Positions 10,980 through 21,599 of a stretch of 21,599 bases of DNA are shown here, piece after piece (the first letter of the stretch is position 1; each line of letters begins with the position of its first letter). The notes under the pieces are model-generated. The model saw only the letters and a list, made by a program, of their open reading frames with translations. It had not been told where the DNA came from and ran no database searches. Both the position numbers and the translations under genes were made by a program. The stretch is from Karstenula rhodostoma CBS 690.94 (Eukaryota; Ascomycota; Dothideomycetes; Pleosporales; Didymosphaeriaceae), in the NCBI GenBank assembly GCA_010093485.1, contig MU001500.1, forward strand, positions 1,911,526-1,933,124. Reading direction: 5' to 3'.

Positions 10980-13900
10980 AGTTAATGGTTACCCTCCTTA
11001 TAAGTAAAAACCTATAATAAGTAACTAGAAAACTATCTAGTATACCCTATCCTATAGCCTACTATTATTAAATCTTTTTATTCTACTAGTAGGTACTAGT
11101 ATCGCGTAGATTAACGCCTCTACTTACAATATCTTTAAATACCTTTATTAATTCCATCTAGTAGTCTAGTCGCGCCTCTAAGGATAATATATTATTAATA
11201 AGTATATACGTGTAGTACTCCTCTTCTATTTAACCTTAATAATAGACTCTAGTAAAGAGCTGCTTAAGCTTTTAAATACTATAATTTGGCTCCTAGAGAA
11301 CGATATAATTAGTAGACTATAGGTTTAACCCTATACTACCTATTTCTAATATTAATATTATAATCTAAGGACTATTAGATTTATCTTCTTAAAAAAGATC
11401 TAGGGCGAGGCTGCACTCCTTCTCTATTATTATGGAGGTATAGGTATAGATATTATTCCTTCTAAACTCTTTGGATATAAGGGTATTAACCGCTTTAGTA
11501 ATATTTAGCCATGAAATTCCTATAATAACCTTACTAGACTTCTTATTCTAGCGCTTTATCTTTATAATCTTATATAGGAGTTCTTTCTCTATTAACTATT
11601 TTATATTATTCTTTATATTATATATCTCTAGTAGCTTTCTCTACGTATTAGGGTTATATAGAAAAGCTAGAAATTTAAGTAGGTTATGGCTTTTAGTAAA
11701 CTTACTAGATTTCCCTTATCTATCCTTCTCGCCCTGCTACTAATATACTAACTACGCTATACTTACTATATTTATAGCAGTAATATAGTTGTGTATACTA
11801 GTCTACTTACCTCTTATAGGCTTAATTCTAAGCTTACCCTTACTATACTTTACATAATCCTCCTTATACTTACGCTTAACCTTAGTATTTAGCGCGTTTT
11901 CCCCCTCTATAACCTAGTGTCTCTTATCTTTATTTAGCCTTATAGTAATTTTTTTATAGACTAATTTTATTTTTATATCGACGATAGGCTTACTATTATA
12001 CTAAAGGGTATTAAGAGGCCGCGCAATTATAAAGAGTAGTATAGTAAATATTATTATCTCTATAATTATTTTATAATAGTCTAACTACTATAATTTATCG
12101 CGTTCTATACTTATATTACTAATTATCTTTATAATTAATTTTCCTAATATATTAAGTATCTTTACTCTAGATATAGGATCCAGCTACTAGAGAACTTAGT
12201 ATATACCTTTTACACTTATCTACTTAGGCTAATAGAGCCCTAAAGTGTAGAAGATATAATATCTAACCTGGTTAGAATAAATTAGCGTGCCAGATATACC
12301 CTATATAATTAGGTAGGTACTATATGCGGTATAAAAGGAATTATAAGTAAAGTTAAGAATTATTTACTATTAGGTACTATTTACGCCCTTATAGAACTTA
12401 TCCTATACTAAAGACTTAACTATAAGGAGTTATATATTATATAGATAGGCCTTTAAGTAATTGGTATTTAGGGCTAGGGTTCTACTGTTAGGTTTTATTT
12501 TAACCCCCTTAACCCAGGTTAATAAGCTAAACTTAACCTGGATATTTAGGAAGCAGCCTAGTATAGTTAGAATAATAAGGTTAGAAGCTATAGCTGGCAC
12601 GTAGCTACTATTAGACCTAACCTTTATAATCTTAGTCTTTATAGATCCTAAAATAATATTTAACTATACTACCCTATATTAAATCTTAGATATATTTATC
12701 TATATACGATTCTCCTTTAGAATAGTCCTATATAGGTAAAGCTATTTTTAAGTATAATACTAAGTATATATACTAACCTCCTTAGTACTAAGAGGACTAT
12801 ACTAGTCTTACTTATTAAACGCTTATATACCCTTTATACCTAACTTAAAAGTAAACCTAAGCCTAGGGTAGCTCTTAAGAAACTGGCTATCCTTAAGAAG
12901 TATTCGAATATTATACTTAAAGCTATTAAGAGTACCACGTAGAGTAATAATTAGTATACTACTAATTTTAGGAGTTTTATTTAAGTATATAGTTTTACAG
13001 TTATATAGTATATACTAGTAGGTAATTAGTAGCGAGTCTTATAAGGGGTAAATGGATTTATTAGATATATTTAGTGCCAGGTGCTATAAGAAGTCCCTGT
13101 AGGCCTAGCACTATATAACTATAGTATAGTTAACCTTATAGTACTTTATAATAACTATTTTAAGTATAAACTTAATAGTTTTACCTATACCTAACTTATT
13201 ACTATAAATACTACTACCTACTATTATATACTCTAGCTGGAAGGTCTCTATAATAAAGAGAATTTAGTAGGGTTCAATCCTAATACTCTCTACTAGCCTA
13301 AAGCACTTAAAGGGGATATTATTAGTCTACTTTAGTTTATCTCTACTAAACTAAGAGAGTACCTCTAATCTTTATTATACTACTTTTAAATAAATCCTTA
13401 TGTACTTCTTGGCTAGTGTAAGCTCCTTAGGTATTTAGAAAACCGGAAGTATACTATTATAATTATTATAATTATTATCCTTAAATTTAATTACTTTATC
13501 CTCGTCGACGCTGTTATATAGTGCCACCTGGCCCTTGTGATTACTATTAGAGTCTTTAAATAGATACTCCTTATCTTCTATATTATAGACTAAGTAGGAG
13601 CGCTTTTTCTTATAATATAAGGTATACTAGACTAGAGGGGTATTACTGTTAATCTCGGACTTACTGTTAATCGAGATAGCCTTTTCCTTACTTAAGCTAA
13701 GGTTCTAGGCGCCTAGTTCTCTAAAGTTAATATCTTCTTTAAATCTAAGGGATCTATAACTATTATGGAAATTATAAGTAAACTAGATTAAACTATAATT
13801 ACTAGAAAGGTTCTTATCCTAGTTATTTTCCTTAGTATTAGTTATAACTATATTAAGATCGCCACGAGTATATAAGGGAGAAGGGTACTTACTACTACTA

Positions 13901-15480
13901 GCTAGAGGCTTACTAATAATACTACTAGTAGGGTTTTTATTATTTATATTATCTAGATTATTGCATGTCTTACTAGAGTTATTACCATTATTACCTATAA
14001 GGTTACTAAGTAATATAGTAATAGTGCCCGCGTATATAGTATTTTTAACTACTTGGCTATAAGTAGGACTAGGACTATACTATAATATATTAGTATTACT
14101 GTTTAGGCCAACCTAACCCTCGCTAAGAGTATAGCTATCTAAGTCTTAATTATTTATACTACCTAAAATAGTATATATCCTGTTAGAGTTACTACTATTA
14201 TTACCTGTAAGATTATTAGGTAATATAGTAAGACTACCTATAAGTATACTATTTATAACTAAGCCATTCTCTATATAATAAGTAAGAGGCTCTACTCTAC
14301 CTATTCTATAGTCTTTAGTACTAGTTCTCGAGTTTATCTAATAGCGTTTATAAGATAGAGGTAATAGTATATCTCTATTTTACTTTACTTTTACTTTTAT
14401 TACTATACTAACTTCGTTACTCTCTAGTAACTCTAGGAATGGAATAATAGATATAGTAGCCTTACTAAAACTAAGGTCTAAGAGCTCTTAGATTATAGTA
14501 TTAAAAGTTATATAGGTTTAAATAGGAATACGCTTCTTCTTTACCTCTTATATATAAACGCGATAATCCTATATAGTTTTAAATAGTATATTGGCTTCTT
14601 CTACTAATAGTACCTACTATATCCTATTGGTATTACTAATCTAAGATATATTAATAATACTAAGTTTAGTTGGCTTATCTAATATCTTATATTGTATAAA
14701 GTTAAGTATAAGCTTAGTTTACTATGGTTAGGTATAAGATAAAGGGTATATTTTAGTCTAGATAGAGATTCTATATAAACTATAGTATATATTATTAATT
14801 AGCTTATTAATTAGTTTCTTAATTAAGACTACTACTTACTTAGGTCTATCCTTCTAGGCTAACACTTGCGTAATAGATAACTCTTGCTTAATGGATAATT
14901 TAGGCTTAATAGATAATTTGGGCTTAATGGACGATTTAGGCTTAATAGACGATTTGGGCTTAATAGATAATTTAGGCTTAATAGATAATTTAGGCTTAAT
15001 AGATAATTTAGGCTTAACTATTAAAATAGTCTTCTTTACTATAGACTTAGGCTTACTATACTAGTTTAGTATTATATAAAGGGCGCGTACTTTCTATATA
15101 TTATTAGGGATTTTTTAAATATTTAACGTAGGAATTTTCTATAGTACCAGGGCAGTGTAAGTACTCTAGAGAGAGGACTTATAGCCTTTATATTATATAT
15201 TAGTAGGGTTTATTATAGGGTAGTACTCCCTTAGCTATTTTTTAATACCCTTAAACTGGCTAGTAGTAAGGCCGAACGCGGTCTTATAATTAGTATCCTT
15301 AAGCTCTATAGGTTTAGAGTAAGTAGTAAACCAGGCCTAATTAAGCAGTATTAGAGGTAGTATTATAGAAGCTTAGTATAATATAATAGCTATATAAGGC
15401 TAGAGAGGGTAGTTAGTAATAAATAGTAGGTTATAAGGTTAGGTCTATTAGTGTATTTTTATATTGGTTAGTATAGGTAG
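10980..15480 (-). pseudogene. RIP-inactivated SNF2-like ATPase/helicase
   Basis: This is a relic of a SNF2-family SF2 protein (ATP-driven DNA translocase, chromatin remodelling or repair in the family). Reading from about 15480 downward, one minus frame is kept for about 4.5 kb. An N-terminal part (phrases KGIKKQLREYYP near 15250, AFGLTTSQ) precedes a KPKLSI repeat, then a Ser/Asn-rich segment. Walker A appears as NKLGIGKTIKF (13171-13200), the SNF2 D-x-GLGKT motif, preceded by IEPYQILF-like sequence. The C-terminal lobe gives KVIIGISWLNITKAVNTLI, then ILEIGSIGLNLQSTN (motif V, about 11314-11340), VLQEP and QLFTRVYYQGQ (motif VI, 11230-11262; relatives have RVHRQGQ). Glu/Lys/Leu residues follow, with a possible stop at 10978-10980. 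The DEAH box was not placed with confidence. The start is uncertain. It is divergent from the SF1 relic. Confidence 0.8.
14887..15015 (-). repeat. 18-bp coding minisatellite, seven copies (KPKLSI hexads)
   Basis: Seven 18-bp units (ctt triplets at 14887, 14905, 14923 and so on to 15013) encode IKPKLS/IKPKSS hexapeptides in the frame of the SNF2-like relic. Differences between units are mainly at one Leu/Ser codon (tta versus tcg) and the Lys/Pro wobble. A basic, Pro-spaced linker is the likely product. The array lies N-terminal to the ATPase lobes. Confidence 0.9.
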
Positions 15481-15489
15481 TTAAAGAAG

Positions 15490-16010
15490 TAAATAATTTA
15501 ATATAATATTAGTACTAGATCGCGTTATACTCTCTATTACTAGGGTAAAAGTAAATAGTAAAGGGACGCTTAAGAGTAGGATAATTAAAGGAGTAAAGTT
15601 ACCTTACTATAGGCTAATATTTAGAGTATAGTAGTTAGGTTATAAGCTAACTTCTTATAAATCTATACTAGTTTATACTAATGGGTAGAGTATAGGGATC
15701 TTTATATTATATTAAGCTATTGCAGCGAGCTCCCCATTACCTTAGTAAAGGAGATATAAACGCACGCTTAATAGTAGGAAGTAGGGCGAAGTAATATTAA
15801 TTAGTCTAAATATATAGTATAATAAGCCAATTTCGCCTAAAACTATATAAGTCTATATTAATAGGTAGAGTGTAGAATTTTTATATTATATTAAGCTATT
15901 GCGTTAAGCTATTATATTAAGCTATCGCGTTAAAGTTACTATTATATAGGGGAAGGGAATTGGTAAATATACGCTTAAGGATAGGAAATTAGTTATACTT
16001 AGGTAGATTA
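15490..16010. repeat. Three imperfect ~200-bp tandem units between divergent helicase relics
   Basis: The landmark acgcttaa lies at about 15566, 15764 and 15971 (spacing about 198 and 207). Units 2 and 3 are each entered through the shared run ttatattatattaagctatt, and units 1 and 2 share the preceding ggtagagt-atag segment. Unit 3 has an extra local duplication of ttaagctatt around 15905-15935. The repeats sit at the presumed 5' end of the SNF2-like gene, and its frame can be read through them (for example AIAQYNIKIPILYPL), so they may be coding or promoter-side; I cannot decide. Confidence 0.7.
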
Positions 16011-16720
16011 TATTACTCTATACTAAGATATAGAGTATATATTTCGTATAGAGTATATTAATATAATATAAAAAGAAAGTATAAAGGGGACTATCTAGGG
16101 GTATAGAGCTATATATCTAGATATAACTAACTAGTTAGCGCTATAATATAGAGTAAGAGTAGAAAATATATTAAGAGTATCTTTCTAAACCTAGATAGTT
16201 AGTATATAATAGATAGTATTAATCTAAGATATTATACCAGATTACTCTACTATAGAGTAGGAGAGTAAAGAGAGATTATAGGGACTACCCTAGGCCTAGC
16301 TAGTTAGTATATAATAGAGAGTATTAATTATAAACAACTTACTAGGTTACTAAGTAGTACAGCTAGGAGTTAAGGCTATTAAAGCGATATAGCTACTAAA
16401 GAGGACGCGCCTACACTAGTTATATAACTAGGGTGTTTATAGTCCCTACTTACTTATATTAACTATAAACTTTCTATCTATAACTAAAATACTTAGGTAG
16501 TCCCCTCTCTCTTTTACCCCTTCTTTTAATCCTATAAATAGTCTCTCTAACCTTAATACCTTCTTTTTACTTTTAGATTTTATACTAGACTAGCGTGGCG
16601 AGCCTTTATAATTATATTTTATAAATACACGCCTACCTATTCTATAAATTACTAAAGGTATACTTTCTATATATAAAAGTACCCTAATAAGCTACTAACT
16701 ACTATATAGCTATTGCTACT
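16011..16720. other. Intergenic stretch upstream of the SF1 relic with one pair of direct repeats
   Basis: No gene is recognised. A 28-bp direct repeat beginning tagttagtatataatag occurs at 16196-16223 and 16301-16328 with one difference, 105 bp apart, and a weaker relative lies near 16133. The stretch should contain the promoter of the plus-strand SF1 gene, but no element can be named. Confidence 0.55.
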
Positions 16721-16984
16721 ATAAATAGTCTAGTGGTATATTTCGTCACTTATAACACTAGCTACCTATTACTTAAGGAAAAGTTCTCTAAGGGCGTTAT
16801 TATATTTATAATCTACCTAGAGAAAAAGAAGAATACCGCTAATAATACTAATAATAAGACTAAGGATAAAGCTAATAATAAGGATAATAGTATTTATAGT
16901 CTCTATATAGGTAATATCTTTATAAAGGAAAAGCCTATTAGTAGGAAGAACTTACTACTTTTCTATAATAAGTATAAGTAATCT

Positions 16985-17200
16985 AGCTACCTTTAAGCTT
17001 AGTGCCCCGACTAAATATATAATTAGTATAAGTAACCTGGCTACCTTTAAGCTAAATACCCTAGCTGTCTCTATAACTAGTATAAGTAACCTAGCTATCT
17101 TTAAGCTAAATACCCCAGCCATCTCTATAACTAGTATAAGTAACCTAGCTACCTTTAAGCTAAATATCCTAACTAAGTATACTATAAGTATAATAACCCA
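16985..17200 (+). repeat. 54-bp coding tandem repeat, four copies (18-residue Tyr/Gln units)
   Basis: Units start at 16985, 17039, 17093 and 17147. With TAA/TAG as Gln they read SYLQAKYPSHLYNQYKQP and variants. A partial unit (YNKYKQS) precedes, and a decayed one follows 17200. Every Gln codon is now a stop at the same position in each unit, as expected if RIP hit CAA/CAG equally in all copies. The repeat lies in the N-terminal part of the SF1 relic and looks like a low-complexity, possibly self-associating segment. Confidence 0.88.
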
Positions 17201-20200
17201 GGTTATCTAGTATTAGACTATTAATTATCTAATAAGTATACAGCCTATAGCGAAGAAGGATATAAATATAAGAAGTATCTAAATAAATACTCTCGCTATC
17301 TAGGTATTAACTATATAGTTAACGTGTACTACGCGATCCAATGTATAGCCACTTCTATTAAAGTGCCTATTATTAAGGATACTTCTACTAAGGTATCTGC
17401 TACTATAGATATACCTATTAAAGCGCTAACTAACCTAAATACTATAGAGGATATTAGACCCCCTCTTAGTATATTTAAGGTACTAGAGGTTAGCCAGCTA
17501 GAAGTTATAATATTTATAATAGTATAGCCTAAATATATTTTATCTATATATCTACGCTTAGTAACCTTATACTTAAGCGAGGATATAGAAGGCTATTAGG
17601 TTTATAAAGAAGCTATTTTCTAAATATTTATCTTTAATCTTCTATAGGATATTAAGATCTATAAGCTCTTGCTTAACCTATCTTTTAATAACCCCTCGCT
17701 TTTAGAGGAAGATAAGCGTGACCTTAAGTAATTTAGTATTTTAAATTACAACAAGTTTTATAAGTTAGTCTATAAAGAGAACGCTACCTCTAGCCTCTAC
17801 TATATTATCTGGCTAGTAGAATTATATAAAGATAATAATAGTAAAGTAATAGACTACCTTACTTTTAATCTATTATCTAATAGTAAATAGGGCCCGTTTA
17901 TATTTTATATATACACGCTTTAAGACGTAATACTAGAGTATTATTAGGTAGATATCTACTTCTATACTACTACTACCTCGTGGTTTAAAGACGCTATAAT
18001 CGAAGCCAATATATTAATAAATAATTATTATATATATAATACCTTAGCTAACTGGTTCCTATATAAGAAGATTAATATCTAACTTAGAATAGAGTTACCC
18101 CCTAATATATACCCCTAATATAAGATTAAGGTTTATAAATAGTTTAATTACTATAATAAGTTCTTAGTTATACACTTCTTTAACGCTATTATAGAACTTA
18201 AGGTAATACTAGATATAGTATTTATACTAACACATATATATCTAGTTAAGATTAGTAAAAACCCTAATTAATATTTCTACTTTGCATTTATAGTTATAGA
18301 TAAGTATCTAAACCTTCGCGTTAATAGTAAGTTTAATATTTAGTTTCTTAGTAAGAATACGAGCGAGAGCGACGCGTAGTATAGAAGTATTATACCCCTA
18401 AATAGTTTTAGTAGGGGTCTAGAGCACTATATATAGGTTTAATAACCTTATAACTATAAGTCTAGATTTAACCTAGTACCTAAATTCTTAGTTAATTATA
18501 TTATAAAGGCCGGAGATTATAAAGATATTAACGAGCTATAGGCTATACTAGACTATTACCCAGGAATCTAGGTCTATATTCAGACTAAGGAACTAAAGAA
18601 CTAGATTAAGTATAAAATTAACACCCTATAGGAGCTATTCTAAAAGAAGAAGAAGCTATAGTACCTACTTAATATACTCTTAAATAATAACGCACTTAGC
18701 CTCCCTATATATAACTACTTCGGCCCGTATATTAAGAAGTATAGATAGAAGGTTATAGATACTACTATTAACTAAGCTACCTACGCTATTAGACTAAAGG
18801 ATAAGTAGCTAATATATTTTACCTTTTTAAGGAGTTTATAAGATATAGTTGGCCTTATATAAGGTACTAGTGGTACAGGTAAATCTAGGCTAATTAAGGC
18901 TACTATATACTACTACTACGAGATATCTATAGGAGGTTATAATATAGGATAGCTCTAGATTATCTCGCCTATTAATATATAGCTAGATAAACTGGCTATA
19001 TAGATATATAGCTACCTTATGGCGCAATATAAAGAGTACTATATAGACTACCTTAATACTAATATCCTATACCCTATTATAGTTTACTAGTATATATAAG
19101 TGATAGAGAAGAAGGTCTAATAGAAAGATATACTTACTAAATATAAGGATATTAACGCTCGCCTAGGGTATATACTCGGCCCTAATAATTCTACTACTAC
19201 TACTAATAATAATACTACTAGTAGACCCAGTATAGAGGAACTATCTATTAACTATATACTATATATATTATTAGTAAAGAAGAATAGTGCCCTTAATAAT
19301 ATATAACTAAAGGAAGGCTATATATCTAAAGGATAGTAGATACTATACCTTACTAGTATTTCTATAGTAGACGGACTCCACTATCCTATCACTAACCTAG
19401 ACCTAAAAAAGTATAAGTTATTCTATAACTTACTTAATAAATATAGCGAAGGCTATAAATTCGGGTCTAAGGATATAGAGACGCTTAACGCAGCTATAAA
19501 TTATATAATAGTCTATCTGGCTAAGGTTACCTATACTATCTTTATAATACCATATACCCTATTAGAGTATTATATATATACAAAGTTACAGGCCTATACT
19601 ACGCTCTAGGATAAGACTAGTAGAACTACTAAGTATTAAGCACTTTACCCCTATATTTAGTTATAACTAGGTACCTATTATATTCTCTTTAGAGATATCT
19701 ACTAACTATCTTCTATTATAGGATTAGTTAAAGCTATTAAGAACCCCTACTTCTAGAAGTAGATTAGTATCTTACTATTTATACGCCTTCTACTTAGTAG
19801 CCTCCCCTAGCTCTAGTTAGACCTATAATACTGGTATATAGAGGATATTACCAGCTTAGTAAATATAGTCTAGCCAGGTAAGTAGCTATATACTAATTCT
19901 AGTATTAATAACTGGCCTAACGTCCCCCTTATCCACGAGTTTTTTAAGAAGGAACTTAGTATAAAGAAAATAATTTATTTTATCTAGACTATAGGTAAGA
20001 TTAATATAAACCTAATTACTAAGTTAAGGTTTAATATACCCTTTACTAAATATAGTCTTAGTCTCCTAATCTAGCTTTTTAATTAGGGTTTTAAGGGCGA
20101 GGATATTCTTATTATTATACCTTATATAGTATAGCGTTTAGCCTATATTGCAGGTATCTATATAGTTACTATACACCTATTAAGTAAGATAAAAGATACT

Positions 20201-20650
20201 AATAAGTTTAAAAGTATCTCTAAGGGTATAATAAAGGTAATAATTACTATTATTAATAGTATTTAGGGTTTAGAGAAGGATATTATATTATTTAATAGTA
20301 CTATTACTAGTACTCTTAGCTTTATATCTAATATAAACTATATACTATTAGCTCTTACTCGCCCTTATAGTAGTATAATTATTATTAGGGATAGTATTAC
20401 CTATTAGCTAGTATTAAATAAAAATAAGTACTACTAAAAAACTATATACTATTAGATAGTATATTATTACCACGAGTAGAGGTACTTCGTAAACCTAAAG
20501 GGTAATAAGGCTAAGAAGTAGTAGGCTAAGATTAAGCTCCTAATTAAGCTAAATAAAACGCTTACTAACCTCTATACCTTCTAGACTATAACTTAGGACC
20601 CCTATAATCTAGAAGATAATAATATCTAGGAAGGCCCCGTTCTAGATATC

Positions 20651-21070
20651 TTTAAAGAGCTAAATAATAATAATAGTAGTAGTAAAGGTAGTAGTAAAGA
20701 TAGTAGTAGTAATAATAGTAGTAACTAGAATAATAGTAGTAGTAGTAAAGGTAGTAGTAGTAGTAATGGCAGTATCTAGGATAATAGTAGTAGTAGTAAA
20801 GATAGTAGTAGTAGTAATAATAGTATCTAGAATAGTAGTGCCTAGGATAACGGTAGTAGTAATAAAGGTAGTAGTAATAAAGGTAGTAGTAGTAATAATA
20901 GTATTACTAGGGGTAATAATAATATTACTAGGGGTAATGGTTTCTAGGATAGTAATTAGTAGTAAATAAGAGGGTAATAATACTAATAGTAGTAGTAAGG
21001 CTAATAGTAGTAGTAAGACTAATAGTAGTAGTAAGACTCTAATAGTAGTAGTAAGGCTAGTTATAGTTAT
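20651..21070 (+). repeat. AGT/AAT trinucleotide-rich tract encoding a Ser/Asn-rich tail, with two frame changes
   Basis: The C terminus of the SF1 relic is dominated by agt and aat codons with aaa ggt and aaa gat interspersed (NNNNSSSKGSSKDSSS and similar). The frame moves from 2 to 0 mod 3 somewhere in 20951-20982, giving NSSSKANSSSKTNSSSKT. It returns to frame 2 at about 21038-21040, where an extra ct appears in actctaat compared with the neighbouring actaat. Slippage in the trinucleotide run is a likely cause. These are the only indels I can infer in the gene. Confidence 0.75.
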
Positions 21071-21175
21071 AAGGGTAGAGGTAAGAACTATACCTATAAT
21101 AACCCTAATAATAGTTACTATACTCTAGATAATCTTACTAAGGCTACTAGTGTTATAATACTTTACAGTTTATAA

Positions 21176-21599
21176 TAGGCAATAATATAAAGTAAATAGT
21201 TTAATTAGAATAATAAAAACTCGCCTTTATAATTAACTACTAGTTTATTATTTAAGGCGTAATTATATGGAAAAATAGAGGTAGGAATTAGTATATAATA
21301 CTACTATCTCTATAGAAGTATTACTTAAGATTATTAATAAAGCTTAACTCCTCTAACGTAAGAGGCTCCCTATTAGGGAGTTTCTACTTAAAGTTCTAGA
21401 GTTATTAAATCTTATACTAGATAAAGGCGGAGTTAGTTTCTAATACTAGTATTACTTATTAGCTTATATAATTATAATTAATCATAGGGCCTACTATAGG
21501 GCAGGAACTTAACTTTCTATAAATTAAAATAAATTTATATAAATTTAGCTTTATATAAATATACCTACTCTTTCCTTATTTAGTAAAAATTTTATTATA
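21176..21599. other. AT-rich stretch 3' of the SF1 relic
   Basis: No gene is recognised before the window ends. A short perfect inverted repeat, ctccct-att-agggag, lies at 21366-21380, about 190 bp past the relic's stop. It is too small to call a terminator or RNA element. Confidence 0.5.

Larger units (their letters stand above)
16721..21175 (+). pseudogene. RIP-inactivated SF1 helicase (UPF1/Dna2/NAM7 type)
   Basis: This is a relic of an SF1 nucleic-acid helicase with AAA_11/AAA_12-like domains. One frame (2 mod 3) holds from 16721 to about 20955. The N-terminal half has a charged Asn/Lys segment, a Tyr/Gln repeat and a long unassigned region. Walker A is GLIQGTSGTGKSRLI (18851-18895). Motif II DEAS reads DKTS (19610-19621), motif III GDxxQL reads RDIYQL (19691-19708), and motif IV LQYR reads LQYW (about 19823-19834). 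Motif V is SIQGLEKDIILFNS (about 20258-20299) and motif VI LALTRPYSSIIIIRD (20348-20392). Motif order and spacing fit UPF1/NAM7-like helicases. A Ser/Asn-rich tail with two compensating frameshifts ends in GRGKNYTYNNPNN and TAA at 21173. The start assumes ATG-to-ATA at 16721. The damaged DEAS and GDxxQL motifs predict an inactive product even without the stops. Confidence 0.85.

Noticed and set aside
16733..17527. Two short plus-strand open frames (16733-16981 and 17324-17527) as genes
   Set aside because: Both begin at GTG, which fungal nuclear genes do not normally use, and both lie in the frame of the SF1 relic. They are surviving patches of that gene.
20766..20969. 67-codon Val/Ile-rich open frame, possibly a membrane peptide
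   Set aside because: It is an out-of-frame reading of the agt/aat tract that encodes the Ser/Asn tail; its composition is an artefact of the trinucleotide repeat.
21366..21380. Hairpin as a transcription terminator
   Set aside because: It has a six-base stem with a three-base loop, is not followed by a T-run, and stem-loop terminators of this kind do not end RNA polymerase II genes.
1..21599. LTR or LINE retrotransposon
   Set aside because: RIP blocks are often retroelements, so I looked for reverse transcriptase, integrase and long terminal repeats. I saw no YxDD-type box or paired LTRs; the recognisable motifs are all helicase motifs.
1..21599. Mitochondrial origin for the AT-rich DNA
   Set aside because: The bias is dinucleotide-specific (CpA/TpG loss) and stops are TAG/TAA inside conserved frames. 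No mitochondrial genes, tRNAs or rRNAs are present.

Overview
The window looks like a RIP-mutated (repeat-induced point mutation) block from the nuclear genome of a filamentous ascomycete, most likely subtelomeric or within an AT-rich isochore. TpA is everywhere, while CpA and TpG are nearly absent: bases 6961-7020, for example, contain no CA and only two TG. This is what C-to-T change at CpA on both strands leaves behind. No intact gene survives. Every uninterrupted reading frame is under 100 codons, and several begin at GTG, which is not a normal fungal nuclear start.

Reading TAA/TAG as former CAA, CAG or TGG exposes three large ruined helicase genes from different families, each holding one frame for kilobases. 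(1) 3063-7355, plus strand: a RecQ-type helicase of the fungal telomere-linked class, with an N-terminal DUF3505-like Cys/His region, a family middle domain and a complete RecQ core. (2) about 15480-10980, minus strand: a SNF2-like ATPase with recognisable Walker A and C-terminal motifs V and VI. (3) 16721-21175, plus strand: an SF1 helicase of the UPF1/Dna2/NAM7 type with motifs I, II, III, IV, V and VI. Genes 2 and 3 are divergent across about 1.2 kb of repeat-bearing DNA. Each gene also carries an in-frame tandem peptide repeat.

Around the genes lie several repeat systems. The left edge (1-690) is a 156-bp tandem array whose unit contains a telomere-like TAGGGT-A-ACCCTA palindrome, and the array runs off the window. 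At 9430-10730 two arrays of about 50-bp units face each other in inverted orientation around about 0.8 kb. Three imperfect units of about 200 bp lie at 15490-16010. A weaker reading frame at about 1021-3060, immediately upstream of the RecQ relic, has no recognised family. The remaining stretches are AT-rich and show no gene, tRNA, rRNA or CRISPR.

The helicase relics, the telomere-like satellite and the RIP point to a repeated subtelomeric helicase cluster silenced by RIP. The subtelomeric position is inferred; no terminal telomere tract is in view. One caution applies throughout: RIP also destroys TGA codons, so a frame that is open when TAA/TAG are read through is weak evidence by itself. 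Gene calls here rest on motifs and on conserved frame.
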